Shown: positions 53,551 to 62,221 of the stretch, in pieces
Numbering within the stretch: position 1 is the stretch's first letter
How the letters are laid out: each line of letters starts with the position of its first letter
DNA from: Buchnera aphidicola (Mindarus japonicus)
GTDB lineage: Bacteria > Pseudomonadota > Gammaproteobacteria > Enterobacterales > Enterobacteriaceae
Assembly (NCBI RefSeq): GCF_039393905.1
Contig: NZ_CP135030.1
Span: forward strand, 1-64,000
DNA: 64,000 nt
Direction of reading: 5' to 3'
Made by a program: the position numbers and the translations under genes
Notes under the pieces: generated by a model
Database searches by the model: none
The model's input: the letters and a program-made list of their open reading frames with translations, nothing else
What the model was told of the DNA's origin: nothing

Positions 53551-54927
53551 ATGTCTCTTTGGGGTGGAAGGTTTATTAAAGAACCTGATAGGTTCTTTAA
53601 AATATTTAATAGATCGTTAAATGTTGATTATAAATTAGTTAAACAAGATATTTTTTTATCAATTCAGTGGTCTAAAGCGTTGACAAAAGTTAATGTTTTA
53701 ACGTTAGAAGAACAAAAAAAAATTGAATTTGCGTTAAATGCTATTTTAAAAGAAGTAGAAATAAATTCTAAGATTATATTAGAAAGTCAAGAAGAAGACA
53801 TACATAGCTGGATTGAAAAAAAATTAATTTCTTCATTAGGTTCATTAGGTAAAAAATTACATACAGGAAGAAGCCGAAACGATCAAGTTACTACAGATTT
53901 AAAATTATGGTGCAAATGTAATATTAAAAAAATTTTAAATAGTGTAAATAATTTGAAAAAAAAATTAATTAATTTGGCAGAAAAAAATCAAAAATCTATT
54001 ATGCCTGGATATACGCATTTACAAAGCGCTCAACCTATAACTTTTGCTTATTGGTGTCTTGCTTATTTAGAAATGTTTAAAAGAGACGAATCGAGATTAA
54101 AAGATGCTTTATATCGATTAGATGAAAATCCTTTAGGTTCGGGAGCATTAGCAGGAACAGCATGGAAAATAAATAGAGAAGAGTTGTCTATTAATCTAGG
54201 TTTTAGAACAGCTACTAAAAATGCTTTGGATAGTGTTTCGGATAGAGATTATGTTATAGAATTGCTATCTACTGCCTCAATTAGTATGATTCATCTTTCT
54301 AGATTTTCTGAAGATTTAATTTTTTTTAATTCAGGGGAAGTTAATTTTATTGAACTTTCCGATTCTGTAACTTCAGGATCTTCTTTAATGCCGCAAAAAA
54401 AAAATCCGGACGCTTTAGAATTAATTAGAGGTAAATGTGGAAAAGTGTGCGGAAATTTAATAAGTAATATGATATTATTAAAAGGTTTGCCATTATCTTA
54501 TAATAAAGATATGCAAGAAGATAAAAAAAATTTATTTGAAACAATAGAAATATGGATTAATTGTTTAAAAATGTCTGTTTTAGTTTTAGAAAATATTACT
54601 GTAAATCTGAAAAATTGTAGAAAATCAGCTCAAAAAGGTTATACAAATGCTACTGAATTGGCTGATTATCTTGTTAAAAAAGGCATGCCTTTTAGAGATG
54701 CTCATGATATTACAGGAAAAATAATTTTATATGCTAGTAAATTAAATTTATCTTTGGAAAAAATTGAATTAAAAGTTTTTAAAAACTATAGCAATTTAAT
54801 CGAAAAAGATGTATATGAAAATATCAGTTTAAATTCTTCATTAAAAAAAAGAGATGCTTTAGGCGGTGTTTCTTTTTCTCAAGTATCTAAAATGATAGAG
54901 TTAGAAAAAAAATTCTTAAATATGTAA
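53551..54927 (+). CDS. argH: Argininosuccinate lyase ArgH
   Basis: Splits argininosuccinate into arginine and fumarate. The 458-residue protein has the superfamily signature GSSLMPQKKNPD with the catalytic serine loop. HTGRSRNDQVTTDLKLW and YTHLQSAQPITFA are also present. It starts MSLWGGRFIKEPD, as in E. coli (457 residues), with AAGGTAAT upstream. It is the last gene of the arg cluster here. Confidence 0.96.
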   Translation: MSLWGGRFIKEPDRFFKIFNRSLNVDYKLVKQDIFLSIQWSKALTKVNVLTLEEQKKIEFALNAILKEVEINSKIILESQEEDIHSWIEKKLISSLGSLGKKLHTGRSRNDQVTTDLKLWCKCNIKKILNSVNNLKKKLINLAEKNQKSIMPGYTHLQSAQPITFAYWCLAYLEMFKRDESRLKDALYRLDENPLGSGALAGTAWKINREELSINLGFRTATKNALDSVSDRDYVIELLSTASISMIHLSRFSEDLIFFNSGEVNFIELSDSVTSGSSLMPQKKNPDALELIRGKCGKVCGNLISNMILLKGLPLSYNKDMQEDKKNLFETIEIWINCLKMSVLVLENITVNLKNCRKSAQKGYTNATELADYLVKKGMPFRDAHDITGKIILYASKLNLSLEKIELKVFKNYSNLIEKDVYENISLNSSLKKRDALGGVSFSQVSKMIELEKKFLNM

Positions 54928-54983
54928 CAATATTTTTATATATAACTTTTAAATTTATCTTAAAAATATTCTTAATAAAATTA

Positions 54984-55021
54984 AATAAATATTTAAATTA
55001 TATAATTTAAATATTTATTTT
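54984..55021. repeat. AT-only 17-bp inverted repeat after argH
   Basis: AAATAAATATTTAAATT and its exact complement flank a four-base ATAT (54984-55000 and 55005-55021). No GC pair is present, so the hairpin is weak, and T-runs after it are short. It may aid termination between argH and cysE, or simply reflect composition. Confidence 0.45.
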
Positions 55022-55104
55022 ATAAAATTTTAAAAAATGTAAATTTTAATTTATCTCAAGAATAATATGTTTTTATATATAATTAATTATAGAGAGGAAA
55101 AATT

Positions 55105-55836
55105 TTGCTTAAAGAAGTAAATAAAATTTGGGAAAAAATAAAATATGAAGGAGTTGAAGCAATTAAAAAAGAACCTATTCTATATGATTTTTATTATTTT
55201 TATTTGTTAAAACATAATTCTTTTCAAATGGCATTATCAACTATTTTATCAGATAAACTAAGTAGTTCTTTTTTTTCAAATAAGAAATTTTTAAATCTTA
55301 TTAATACTGTTTATGAGTCTAATTTTTCAATTATAAAAAATGCTATTAAAGATCTTCAAGTGGCATATTTTATTGATCCAGCTGTAAATTCTTTATCTAT
55401 TCCTCTTTTATATTTTAAAGGGTTTCATGCTTTGCAATTATATAGAATTTCTCATTTTTTTTGGAATTCTTCTCAAAAATTATTAGCAACTTATATTCAA
55501 AATCAAATTTCTACGATTTTTTCAGTAGATATACATCCTGCTGCAAAAATTGGTTCTGGAGTCATTTTAGATCATGCTACGGGAATTGTAATTGGAGAAA
55601 CAGCTAGTATTGGAAATAATGTTCAGATTTTACATTCAGTAACTTTAGGAAGTATAGGGGGAGAAAAAGGAGATAGACATCCTAAAATTAGAAATGGAGT
55701 TATGATAGGAGCAGGAGCTAAAATTTTAGGAAATATAAAAATAGGATCTAATGCAAAAATAGGGGCTAATGCAGTGGTTTTATCTTCTATACCTTCAAAC
55801 ACTACTGTTGTAGGAGTTCCTGGAAAAATAGTTTAG
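55105..55836 (+). CDS. cysE: Serine O-acetyltransferase CysE, short C-terminus
   Basis: Makes O-acetylserine for cysteine synthesis. It has an N-terminal helical domain, then left-handed beta-helix hexapeptide repeats (VDIHPAAKIGSG, LDHATGIVIGETA, DRHPKIRNGVMIGAGAKILGN). The start is TTG at 55105, with a strong GAGAGG eight bases upstream. It is 243 residues against 273 in E. coli. It stops at VGVPGKIV, lacking the roughly 30-residue tail that in E. coli binds CysK and contributes to cysteine feedback. Confidence 0.93.
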   Translation: MLKEVNKIWEKIKYEGVEAIKKEPILYDFYYFYLLKHNSFQMALSTILSDKLSSSFFSNKKFLNLINTVYESNFSIIKNAIKDLQVAYFIDPAVNSLSIPLLYFKGFHALQLYRISHFFWNSSQKLLATYIQNQISTIFSVDIHPAAKIGSGVILDHATGIVIGETASIGNNVQILHSVTLGSIGGEKGDRHPKIRNGVMIGAGAKILGNIKIGSNAKIGANAVVLSSIPSNTTVVGVPGKIV

Positions 55837-56002
55837 TTAGACATTAACAAAATTATGTAATTATTTTCTCAGCGTATTTATTAAACTTTTTTAAAAAACA
55901 ATCTGTTTAAAACTAGATAACTAAGTCTAATAAATACACTATGTTTTAAATTATTTTTTTTTAAATAAATGAATTTAGATTAGTTACTACCTAATATTAG
56001 TA

Positions 56003-57826
56003 TTAGTCATCTAAAAAACTTTTAAGTACTTCAGATCGACTAGGATGTCTTAACTTTCGCAAAGCTTTAGCTTCTATTTGTCTAATTCTTTCTCTTGTAA
56101 CATCAAACTGTTTTCCTACTTCTTCTAAAGTATGATCAGTATTCATATCGATTCCAAATCGCATTCTTAATACTTTTGCTTCTCTAGGCGTTAATCCAGC
56201 TAAAATATCATGAGTAACAGAACGAAGACTTTCAGAAGTCGCTGATTCTAAGGGAAGTTCTAACGTGGTATCTTCAATAAAATCTCCTAAATGAGAGTCA
56301 TCGTCATCTCCAATTGGAGTTTCCATGGAAATTGGTTCTTTTGCTATTTTTAATACCTTTCTTATTTTATCTTCTGGAATAAGCATTTTTTCTGACAATT
56401 CCTCTGGAGTAGGCTCTCTTCCCATTTCTTGTAACATATTTCTAGAAATTCTATTAAGTTTATTAATTGTTTCAATCATATGAACAGGAATGCGAATAGT
56501 TCTTGCTTGATCAGCAATAGAACGAGTAATAGCTTGTCTTATCCACCAAGTAGCATATGTTGAAAATTTATAGCCTCTTCTATATTCAAATTTATCAACT
56601 GCTTTCATTAATCCTATATTTCCTTCTTGAATTAAATCTAAAAATTGTAATCCTCGATTAGTATATTTTTTAGCAATTGAAATTACCAGTCTTAAATTAG
56701 CTTCAACCATTTCTTTTTTAGCACGTTTAGCTTTTGCTTCTCCAATTGCCATTCTTCTATTTATATCTTTTACTTGTTCTATAGTTAAACCTGTATCTTT
56801 TTCAACTTTTAATAATATATTAGATATAGACAAAATTTTATCTTTTATTTTATAAAGTTTTTCAGACCAAGGTTGTTTCATTTTTTTTGCTTGATGTAAC
56901 CACTTAATGTTTGTTTCTTGACCAACAAATAGGCTAATAAATTTTTTTTTAGGCATTTTACATTTTTCAACACATAATTTCATAATTAAACGTTCTTGAA
57001 CACGTACTTTGTTCATCATGTTTCTCATATTATTAACTAAATAATCAAATTGTTTGGGAGCTAATCTAAATTGTTTAAATATTTCAGATAAATTATTTAT
57101 TTCTGAAATAGTATCTTTATGATTTCTTTTTTTTGATTTTATAGAATAATGTGTTATTAAGTATTGATTACGTAAAGCAAAAAATTTTTCTTTTGCTATT
57201 TCTGGATCTATTGAGTTATCCTCTTCATTTGTATTCTCTTTATCTAAATTATTTTCATGATGTTGTAATTCTTCTTCTGCATTATTTGATGCTGAAGATA
57301 TATAATCTTCTATATTTGGGTCAACAAATCCTATTATTAAATCAGACAATCGCATTTTTTTATTTTCTACACGTTCATATTGTTTTAATAAGTAGGTAAT
57401 TGCTTCTGGATACTCTGCTACGGAAGATTGGACTTGATTAATTCCTTCTTCTATTCTTTTAGCTATATCTATTTCACCTTTTCTAGTAAGTAATTCAACA
57501 GTTCCCATTTCACGCATATACATGCGAACAGGATCAGTTGTACGACCTAATTCTGATTCAACATTAGATAAGACCTGAGCTGCTGCTTCTACAGCATCTT
57601 CATCGGTATCTGTTTGTGTTTCATTTAATATAAGTTCATCAGCATCTGGGGCTTTTTCCACCACTTGTATTCCCATATCGTTAATCATTTGAATGATATC
57701 TTGAATTTGATCTGAATCAACAATATCATCTGGTAAATGATCATGAATTTCAGAATAAGTCAAGTAACCTTGTTCTTTCCCATATGTAATTAGTAGCTTG
57801 AGCTGAAACTGCGGATTTCGCTGCAT
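56003..57826 (-). CDS. rpoD: RNA polymerase primary sigma factor RpoD (sigma-70)
   Basis: Housekeeping sigma factor, 607 residues (E. coli 613). Region 1.1 is at the N-terminus and the DPVRMYMREMG block is region 1.2. Region 2 has LQFLDLIQEGNIGLMKAVDKFEYRRGYKFSTYATWWIRQAI. Region 4 HTH is VTRERIRQIEAKALRKLRHPSRS, ending SFLDD. It is the last gene of rpsU-dnaG-rpoD, as in E. coli, and converges with cysE. Confidence 0.98.
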   Translation of the reverse strand: MQRNPQFQLKLLITYGKEQGYLTYSEIHDHLPDDIVDSDQIQDIIQMINDMGIQVVEKAPDADELILNETQTDTDEDAVEAAAQVLSNVESELGRTTDPVRMYMREMGTVELLTRKGEIDIAKRIEEGINQVQSSVAEYPEAITYLLKQYERVENKKMRLSDLIIGFVDPNIEDYISSASNNAEEELQHHENNLDKENTNEEDNSIDPEIAKEKFFALRNQYLITHYSIKSKKRNHKDTISEINNLSEIFKQFRLAPKQFDYLVNNMRNMMNKVRVQERLIMKLCVEKCKMPKKKFISLFVGQETNIKWLHQAKKMKQPWSEKLYKIKDKILSISNILLKVEKDTGLTIEQVKDINRRMAIGEAKAKRAKKEMVEANLRLVISIAKKYTNRGLQFLDLIQEGNIGLMKAVDKFEYRRGYKFSTYATWWIRQAITRSIADQARTIRIPVHMIETINKLNRISRNMLQEMGREPTPEELSEKMLIPEDKIRKVLKIAKEPISMETPIGDDDDSHLGDFIEDTTLELPLESATSESLRSVTHDILAGLTPREAKVLRMRFGIDMNTDHTLEEVGKQFDVTRERIRQIEAKALRKLRHPSRSEVLKSFLDD

Positions 57827-58033
57827 AATACTGTGTCCATACTTCAGTTAATTAAATTTATTTTCAGTATAATTTTTATTTAACAATAAATATTATAAAT
57901 AGGGTTAAAACTAATTGCTATAATATATTTTTTATTATACCATTTAAACGAAATTGTAAAAATTCTTTATTTTATTATTTTAATTTTAAAATTTTTAATT
58001 TTCTATTTTTTTTAGAAAAGTAAAAATAATCAA

Positions 58034-59764
58034 TTATTTAGAAAGTTCTTTATTTATTAACCATAATTCTTTTTTTTCAGATGTATTTATATTTTTAATT
58101 CGATCTTTAGAAATTAAAGACTCTTGTCTATTTCTTAAAATAGTATTAAATAAATTTATCAAGGTATCTAAGAACACATTTCTTGCTTCTTTTTGAACGA
58201 TCATATGATCCCATTGAATTAATTTTGATAAAATATTTTTTTTAGAATGTCTATAAAGTTCTAATAATTGGCCTGTATTTATATTTTCTTTTTTTTTACA
58301 ATTATAAAAAATATCTAAAAATAAAGATATTCCTGGAATTTTAATCAATTTTAGTTCAGACAGATCCGGAATTATTTTGGCTATTTTAGGGTCTTGTATT
58401 AATAAAGCAATTAATGTTCGCATTGTATTTTTTTTTATTATTTTTAATTTTTTTTTATGTTTATAAAATAATGGAATTATTTTTTCTAGCTCGTATTCTT
58501 CAATAATTCCAACTATTTTTCCTAATTTTTTTCTCAAATAAATCTTTGTAATTTGTCCAGGTATTTTATCAATTAGTGTTTTTGATTTAATGCAAAATTT
58601 TATTTTTTCTTCTGTTGAAATAATAGTTTTATTTTTTAATAAACTTTGAAACAAGAACTTTGATAGGCTAATAGCATTTATAATTCTTTCTTTAAATTTT
58701 TTCTCTCCTTCTTTTCTAATTATTGAATCAGGATCTTCATTTATTGGAAGAATAATAAATTTGATTGTTCTTTCATCCGTTAAATAAGGTAAAGTTAGAA
58801 TTAAAGCTTTCCAAGTTGCTTCTTTTCCGGCTTTATCTCCATCAAAACAGTAAATAATGTTTTTTGTTATTTTAAAAAGATTAGAAATTTGTAAATTAGA
58901 GATAGCTGTTCCTAATAATGAAATTGAATAATTAATATTAAATTGAGATAACATAATTACATCCATATAACCTTCAACAATAATTATATATTTTGGATTA
59001 TTAGTTTTTTTATATAATTGGTAAATACCATAAAGATTATTTTTTTTATAAAAAATACTTGTTTCTGGTGAATTAATATATTTAGGAAAATTACTAGAAA
59101 CATTCCTTCCTCCAAATCCATTAATTTTCCCTTTTTTATTTTTAATAGGAAATGTAATTCTTCCACAAAATCGATCGTATGTATTGTTTGTGACACATAC
59201 AACCATTCCTGAATCAATAAGAAATTTTTTATCTTCTTTTTCTATTTGAGAATGTTCAGATAAAAATTTTTTTTTATTACTTGCGTATCCAATAGAAAAT
59301 TTTTTTAAGGTTTTTTTATTCAATCCACGCTTTAAAAGATATTTGTAAATATGTAAAAATTTTGTTGAATAAAGATTGGTTTCGTATAAAAAAGAAATTT
59401 TTTCCATTAAAGAGTAAATATTTTTTTGTTTAACATATAATTTGTTTAAAGATGAGTGTTTTTTTTGAATTGGTAATATTAATCCATTTTTTTTAGATAA
59501 TTCTTTAATGCTTTCTAAAAAACTTAGTTTTTCATAGTTCATCAAAAAATCAATAACATTTCCATTTTCTTTACATCCAAAACAATAAAAAAATTGTTTT
59601 TTAAGATTTACAGAAAAAGAAGGAGTTTTTTCATTATGAAATGGACAAAGAGAATAATAATTTTCTCCTTTTTTCTTTAATTTTATTCGACTACCAATAA
59701 GTTCTACTATATTCGTTCGATTTATTAGTTCTTGAATAAAATGTTGAGGAATTTTAGTAGTCAT
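58034..59764 (-). CDS. dnaG: DNA primase DnaG
   Basis: Synthesises RNA primers at the fork, 576 residues (E. coli 581). The N-terminal zinc finger has C-PF-H...C-FG-C (CPFHNEKTPSFS, FFYCFGC). The catalytic core shows EGYMDVIMLSQ and the TOPRIM-type FDGDKAGKEA. The C-terminal DnaB-interaction domain is present but divergent. It lies between rpsU and rpoD in the macromolecular synthesis operon. Confidence 0.96.
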   Translation of the reverse strand: MTTKIPQHFIQELINRTNIVELIGSRIKLKKKGENYYSLCPFHNEKTPSFSVNLKKQFFYCFGCKENGNVIDFLMNYEKLSFLESIKELSKKNGLILPIQKKHSSLNKLYVKQKNIYSLMEKISFLYETNLYSTKFLHIYKYLLKRGLNKKTLKKFSIGYASNKKKFLSEHSQIEKEDKKFLIDSGMVVCVTNNTYDRFCGRITFPIKNKKGKINGFGGRNVSSNFPKYINSPETSIFYKKNNLYGIYQLYKKTNNPKYIIIVEGYMDVIMLSQFNINYSISLLGTAISNLQISNLFKITKNIIYCFDGDKAGKEATWKALILTLPYLTDERTIKFIILPINEDPDSIIRKEGEKKFKERIINAISLSKFLFQSLLKNKTIISTEEKIKFCIKSKTLIDKIPGQITKIYLRKKLGKIVGIIEEYELEKIIPLFYKHKKKLKIIKKNTMRTLIALLIQDPKIAKIIPDLSELKLIKIPGISLFLDIFYNCKKKENINTGQLLELYRHSKKNILSKLIQWDHMIVQKEARNVFLDTLINLFNTILRNRQESLISKDRIKNINTSEKKELWLINKELSK

Positions 59765-59792
59765 ATACTATTTTTACTTATTATATAATTTT

Positions 59793-59819
59793 GACCGTAC
59801 AGTTATGAACGGTCTTTTA
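59793..59819. terminator. Hairpin in the rpsU-dnaG spacer
   Basis: A 6-bp stem GACCGT/ACGGTC (59793-59798 and 59809-59814) has a ten-base loop. On the plus strand it is followed by TTTTAT; on the minus strand, the direction of rpsU-dnaG, it is followed by AAAATTATA, not a T-run. E. coli has an internal terminator at the same place that lowers dnaG expression. Here it may act as a processing or weak attenuation hairpin. Confidence 0.5.
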
Positions 59820-59863
59820 TAGAAAATATAAATATTAATTTTTTTATTTTCTTTAATTTTAGG

Positions 59864-60079
59864 TTAATACATTCTTATTTTTTTTAGATTTTCTCGAGAT
59901 AATTTTTTAGAAAGTCTTTTTACTGCTGAAGATTTTGCTCTTTTTCTTTCAGTTGTTGGTTTTTCGTAAAATTCTCTTCTTCTAATTTCGGCTAAAATAC
60001 CAGCTTTTTCACAGGATCGTTTAAATCTTCTTAAAGCTATATCAAAGGGTTCGTTATCTCTAACTTTTATTATTGGCAT
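59864..60079 (-). CDS. rpsU: Ribosomal protein bS21
   Basis: Small basic 30S protein involved in initiation, 71 residues as in E. coli. It reads MPIIKVRDNEPFDIALRRFKR, then REFYEKPTTERKRAK, and ends LKKIRMY. AAGGTTG lies just before the ATG. It is the first gene of the rpsU-dnaG-rpoD operon and is divergent from tsaD. Confidence 0.97.
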   Translation of the reverse strand: MPIIKVRDNEPFDIALRRFKRSCEKAGILAEIRRREFYEKPTTERKRAKSSAVKRLSKKLSRENLKKIRMY

Positions 60080-60084
60080 AATTT

Positions 60085-60178
60085 CAACCTTATAATATAA
60101 TTATTTTTTATAATATTATTATAAATAAATAATTTTAAATGAATAACTTTTAATCCTACCTTATTGAGTATAAGGTTG
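60085..60178. repeat. 10-bp inverted repeat in the divergent rpsU / tsaD promoter region
   Basis: CAACCTTATA (60085-60094) and TATAAGGTTG (60169-60178) are exact reverse complements. The right copy also pairs with a nearer ACCTTAT (60158-60164) to form a 7-bp hairpin with a five-base loop. The left copy, read on the minus strand, is the AAGGTTG ribosome-binding region of rpsU. This is the only GC-containing structure in the spacer; its role is unknown. Confidence 0.5.
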
Positions 60179-60220
60179 TAAAGAACCATTTTTTTAAAAA
60201 TAAAAAATAGGAAATAAATT

Positions 60221-61237
60221 ATGAAAATATTAGGAATAGAAACATCATGTGATGAAACTGGAATAGCAATATATGATACAAATTTAGGTGTAATTATAAA
60301 TAAATTATATTCTCAAAGTAAAATTCATTCTAAATATGGAGGGGTAGTTCCAGAGTTAGCTGCTAGAAAACATAGTCTTAAAATTGTTCCTCTAATTGTA
60401 GCAGTATTAAAAAAAATGAATAAAAGAAAAAGTAATTTTATTGATGCTATTGCATACACGGCCGGACCCGGGTTGGTTGGTTCTCTTTTAGTGGGAGCAA
60501 GTGTGGCTACATCTTTATCTTATGCTTGGAAAATACCTAAAATATCTATCAATCATATGGAAGGACATTTATTATCTCCTATGTTAAGTAATCATTTGAT
60601 AAAGTTTCCTGTATTAGCATTGTTAGTTTCAGGGGGTCATACTCAAATAGTTCAATGTAATAAAATAGGAGAATATATAATTTTAGGAACTTCATTAGAT
60701 GATGCTGCTGGAGAAGCGTTTGACAAAATTTCTAAATTATTAGGTTTGGGGTATCCAGGTGGAAAAAGAATATCTGAATTAGCTAAAAAGGGTAGATCAG
60801 AACATTTTTTTTTTCCTAGACCTATGACTAATGTTCCTGGTTTAAATTTTAGTTTTTCTGGATTAAAAACTTTTACGTCAAACGTTTATTTGAATTCTTC
60901 TAAAGATGATCAGTCTAAAGCTAATATTGCAAAAGCATTTGAAGATGCTGTAATTGATACGTTAATAATTAAATGCAAAAGAGCCATAGAAATGACTGGT
61001 ATTAAACGATTAATTATAGCTGGAGGAGTTAGTGCAAATATAAAATTAAAAAAAGAAGCAAGAAAAATGATTAATTCTTATAGAGGAGAATTATATGTTC
61101 CACTAAAAAGATTTAGTACAGATAATGCAGCTATGATTGCATATGTAGGTTCATTGAGATATAAAAAGTATAAAGATTTTTCTTTAAAAATTTCAATAAA
61201 TTCTAATTGGTCAATTTCAGATTTATTTAGTATATAA
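60221..61237 (+). CDS. tsaD: tRNA threonylcarbamoyladenosine (t6A37) synthase subunit TsaD
   Basis: ASKHA-fold protein that transfers threonylcarbamoyl to A37 of ANN-reading tRNAs, with TsaB/C/E. The 338-residue protein has GIETSCDETG near residue 5. The metal-binding HMEGH has histidines at 112 and 116. VSGGHTQ, LDDAAGEAFDK, GVSANI and the C-terminal STDNAAMIAY follow. It is normal in length (E. coli 337) and divergent from rpsU, as in E. coli. Confidence 0.96.
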   Translation: MKILGIETSCDETGIAIYDTNLGVIINKLYSQSKIHSKYGGVVPELAARKHSLKIVPLIVAVLKKMNKRKSNFIDAIAYTAGPGLVGSLLVGASVATSLSYAWKIPKISINHMEGHLLSPMLSNHLIKFPVLALLVSGGHTQIVQCNKIGEYIILGTSLDDAAGEAFDKISKLLGLGYPGGKRISELAKKGRSEHFFFPRPMTNVPGLNFSFSGLKTFTSNVYLNSSKDDQSKANIAKAFEDAVIDTLIIKCKRAIEMTGIKRLIIAGGVSANIKLKKEARKMINSYRGELYVPLKRFSTDNAAMIAYVGSLRYKKYKDFSLKISINSNWSISDLFSI

Positions 61238-61393
61238 TTACTATGTTTTTGTTTTTTACTTGTTAAGTTTTAATTTTAAAAAAAATTAAGTTACTTAATT
61301 CAGTAACTTAAAATAAAAAAATAAAACATAAATATAATTATTAATTTAATTTTTTTATGAACGGTTAATAACTATTAATAAATATTCATACAT

Positions 61394-62032
61394 TTATACG
61401 TTTTTTACATAATTAATTATGTCCTTAATAGTTAAAACAGTTAAATTATTTTTTCTGGAAAAATTAATAATATCCGGAATACGAGCCATAGATCCATTTT
61501 TATTCGTTAATTCTGATAAAACTGCTGTAGGATTAAATCCTGCTAATTTAATTAATTCAATGGATGCTTCAGTATGACCCTCTCTAGCCAGTAAACCATT
61601 TTTATCTGCACATAAAGGAAAGACATGTCCAGGTCTATTTAAATCTTCTGGTTTAGCTTTACTTGATATTGCTGCTCTAATTGTAGTAATTCTATCGGTA
61701 GCAGATACTCCAGTAGAAACTCCTTTAGCTGCTTCAATAGACACAGTAAATTTTGTTCCATAAGTACTGGTATTATTTTTGACCATCATGGGCAATAGTA
61801 ATTCTTTTCGTTTTTTTTCTGTAATGCATAAACAAATAATACCACTTCCATATCTAATAGAAAAAGCCATTTGTTCAATTGTCATTGTTTCACTAGAAAA
61901 AACTAAGTCTCCTTCATTTTCTCTTTTTTCATCATCTAATAAAATAATTCCATTTCCTTTTTTTAATTCTTGAATAGCTTTTAGTACTCTTTTTTTAGAG
62001 TTTCCAAATTCTTTTAATAATTTTTTTTTCAT
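61394..62032 (-). CDS. ribB: 3,4-dihydroxy-2-butanone 4-phosphate synthase RibB
   Basis: Forms the four-carbon riboflavin precursor from ribulose 5-phosphate. The 212-residue protein (from the ATG at 62032; E. coli 217) shows DDEKRENEGDLVF, GSGIICL and LPMMV. GVSTGVSATDR and NRPGHVFPL complete it. A further upstream in-frame ATG (62053) precedes the AGGA that serves 62032, so 62032 is chosen. No FMN riboswitch of the E. coli ribB type is apparent upstream. Confidence 0.95.
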   Translation of the reverse strand: MKKKLLKEFGNSKKRVLKAIQELKKGNGIILLDDEKRENEGDLVFSSETMTIEQMAFSIRYGSGIICLCITEKKRKELLLPMMVKNNTSTYGTKFTVSIEAAKGVSTGVSATDRITTIRAAISSKAKPEDLNRPGHVFPLCADKNGLLAREGHTEASIELIKLAGFNPTAVLSELTNKNGSMARIPDIINFSRKNNLTVLTIKDIINYVKNV

Positions 62033-62087
62033 AAATTTTCCTGTTTTTTTCAAAATTAAATAAAATTTTATTTTTTAATATAAAAAT

Positions 62088-62104
62088 TGCTATTTTTAAT
62101 AGCA
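62088..62104 (-). terminator. Possible terminator after hldE
   Basis: A 7-bp stem TGCTATT/AATAGCA has a three-base loop. On the minus strand, between hldE and ribB, it is followed by ATTTTTATAT. It contains only two GC pairs, so strength is doubtful. Confidence 0.4.
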
Positions 62105-62221
62105 TTATCGATTAATTATAATTCTTTTTAAGAAACATTTAATTATCATTTATTTTTATAGGAAAATTATTAACTTTAATTCTACAGGAATTTGTATATA
62201 AATTTATATTTTTTAGAAAAT

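Noticed and set aside
56539..56547. TTATCCACC, one base from a DnaA box
   Set aside because: It lies in the conserved WWIRQAI codons of rpoD and is alone; no cluster suggests an origin here.
62033..62221. FMN riboswitch upstream of ribB
   Set aside because: E. coli ribB has one, but the spacer here is too AT-rich and short and shows no conserved RFN elements.
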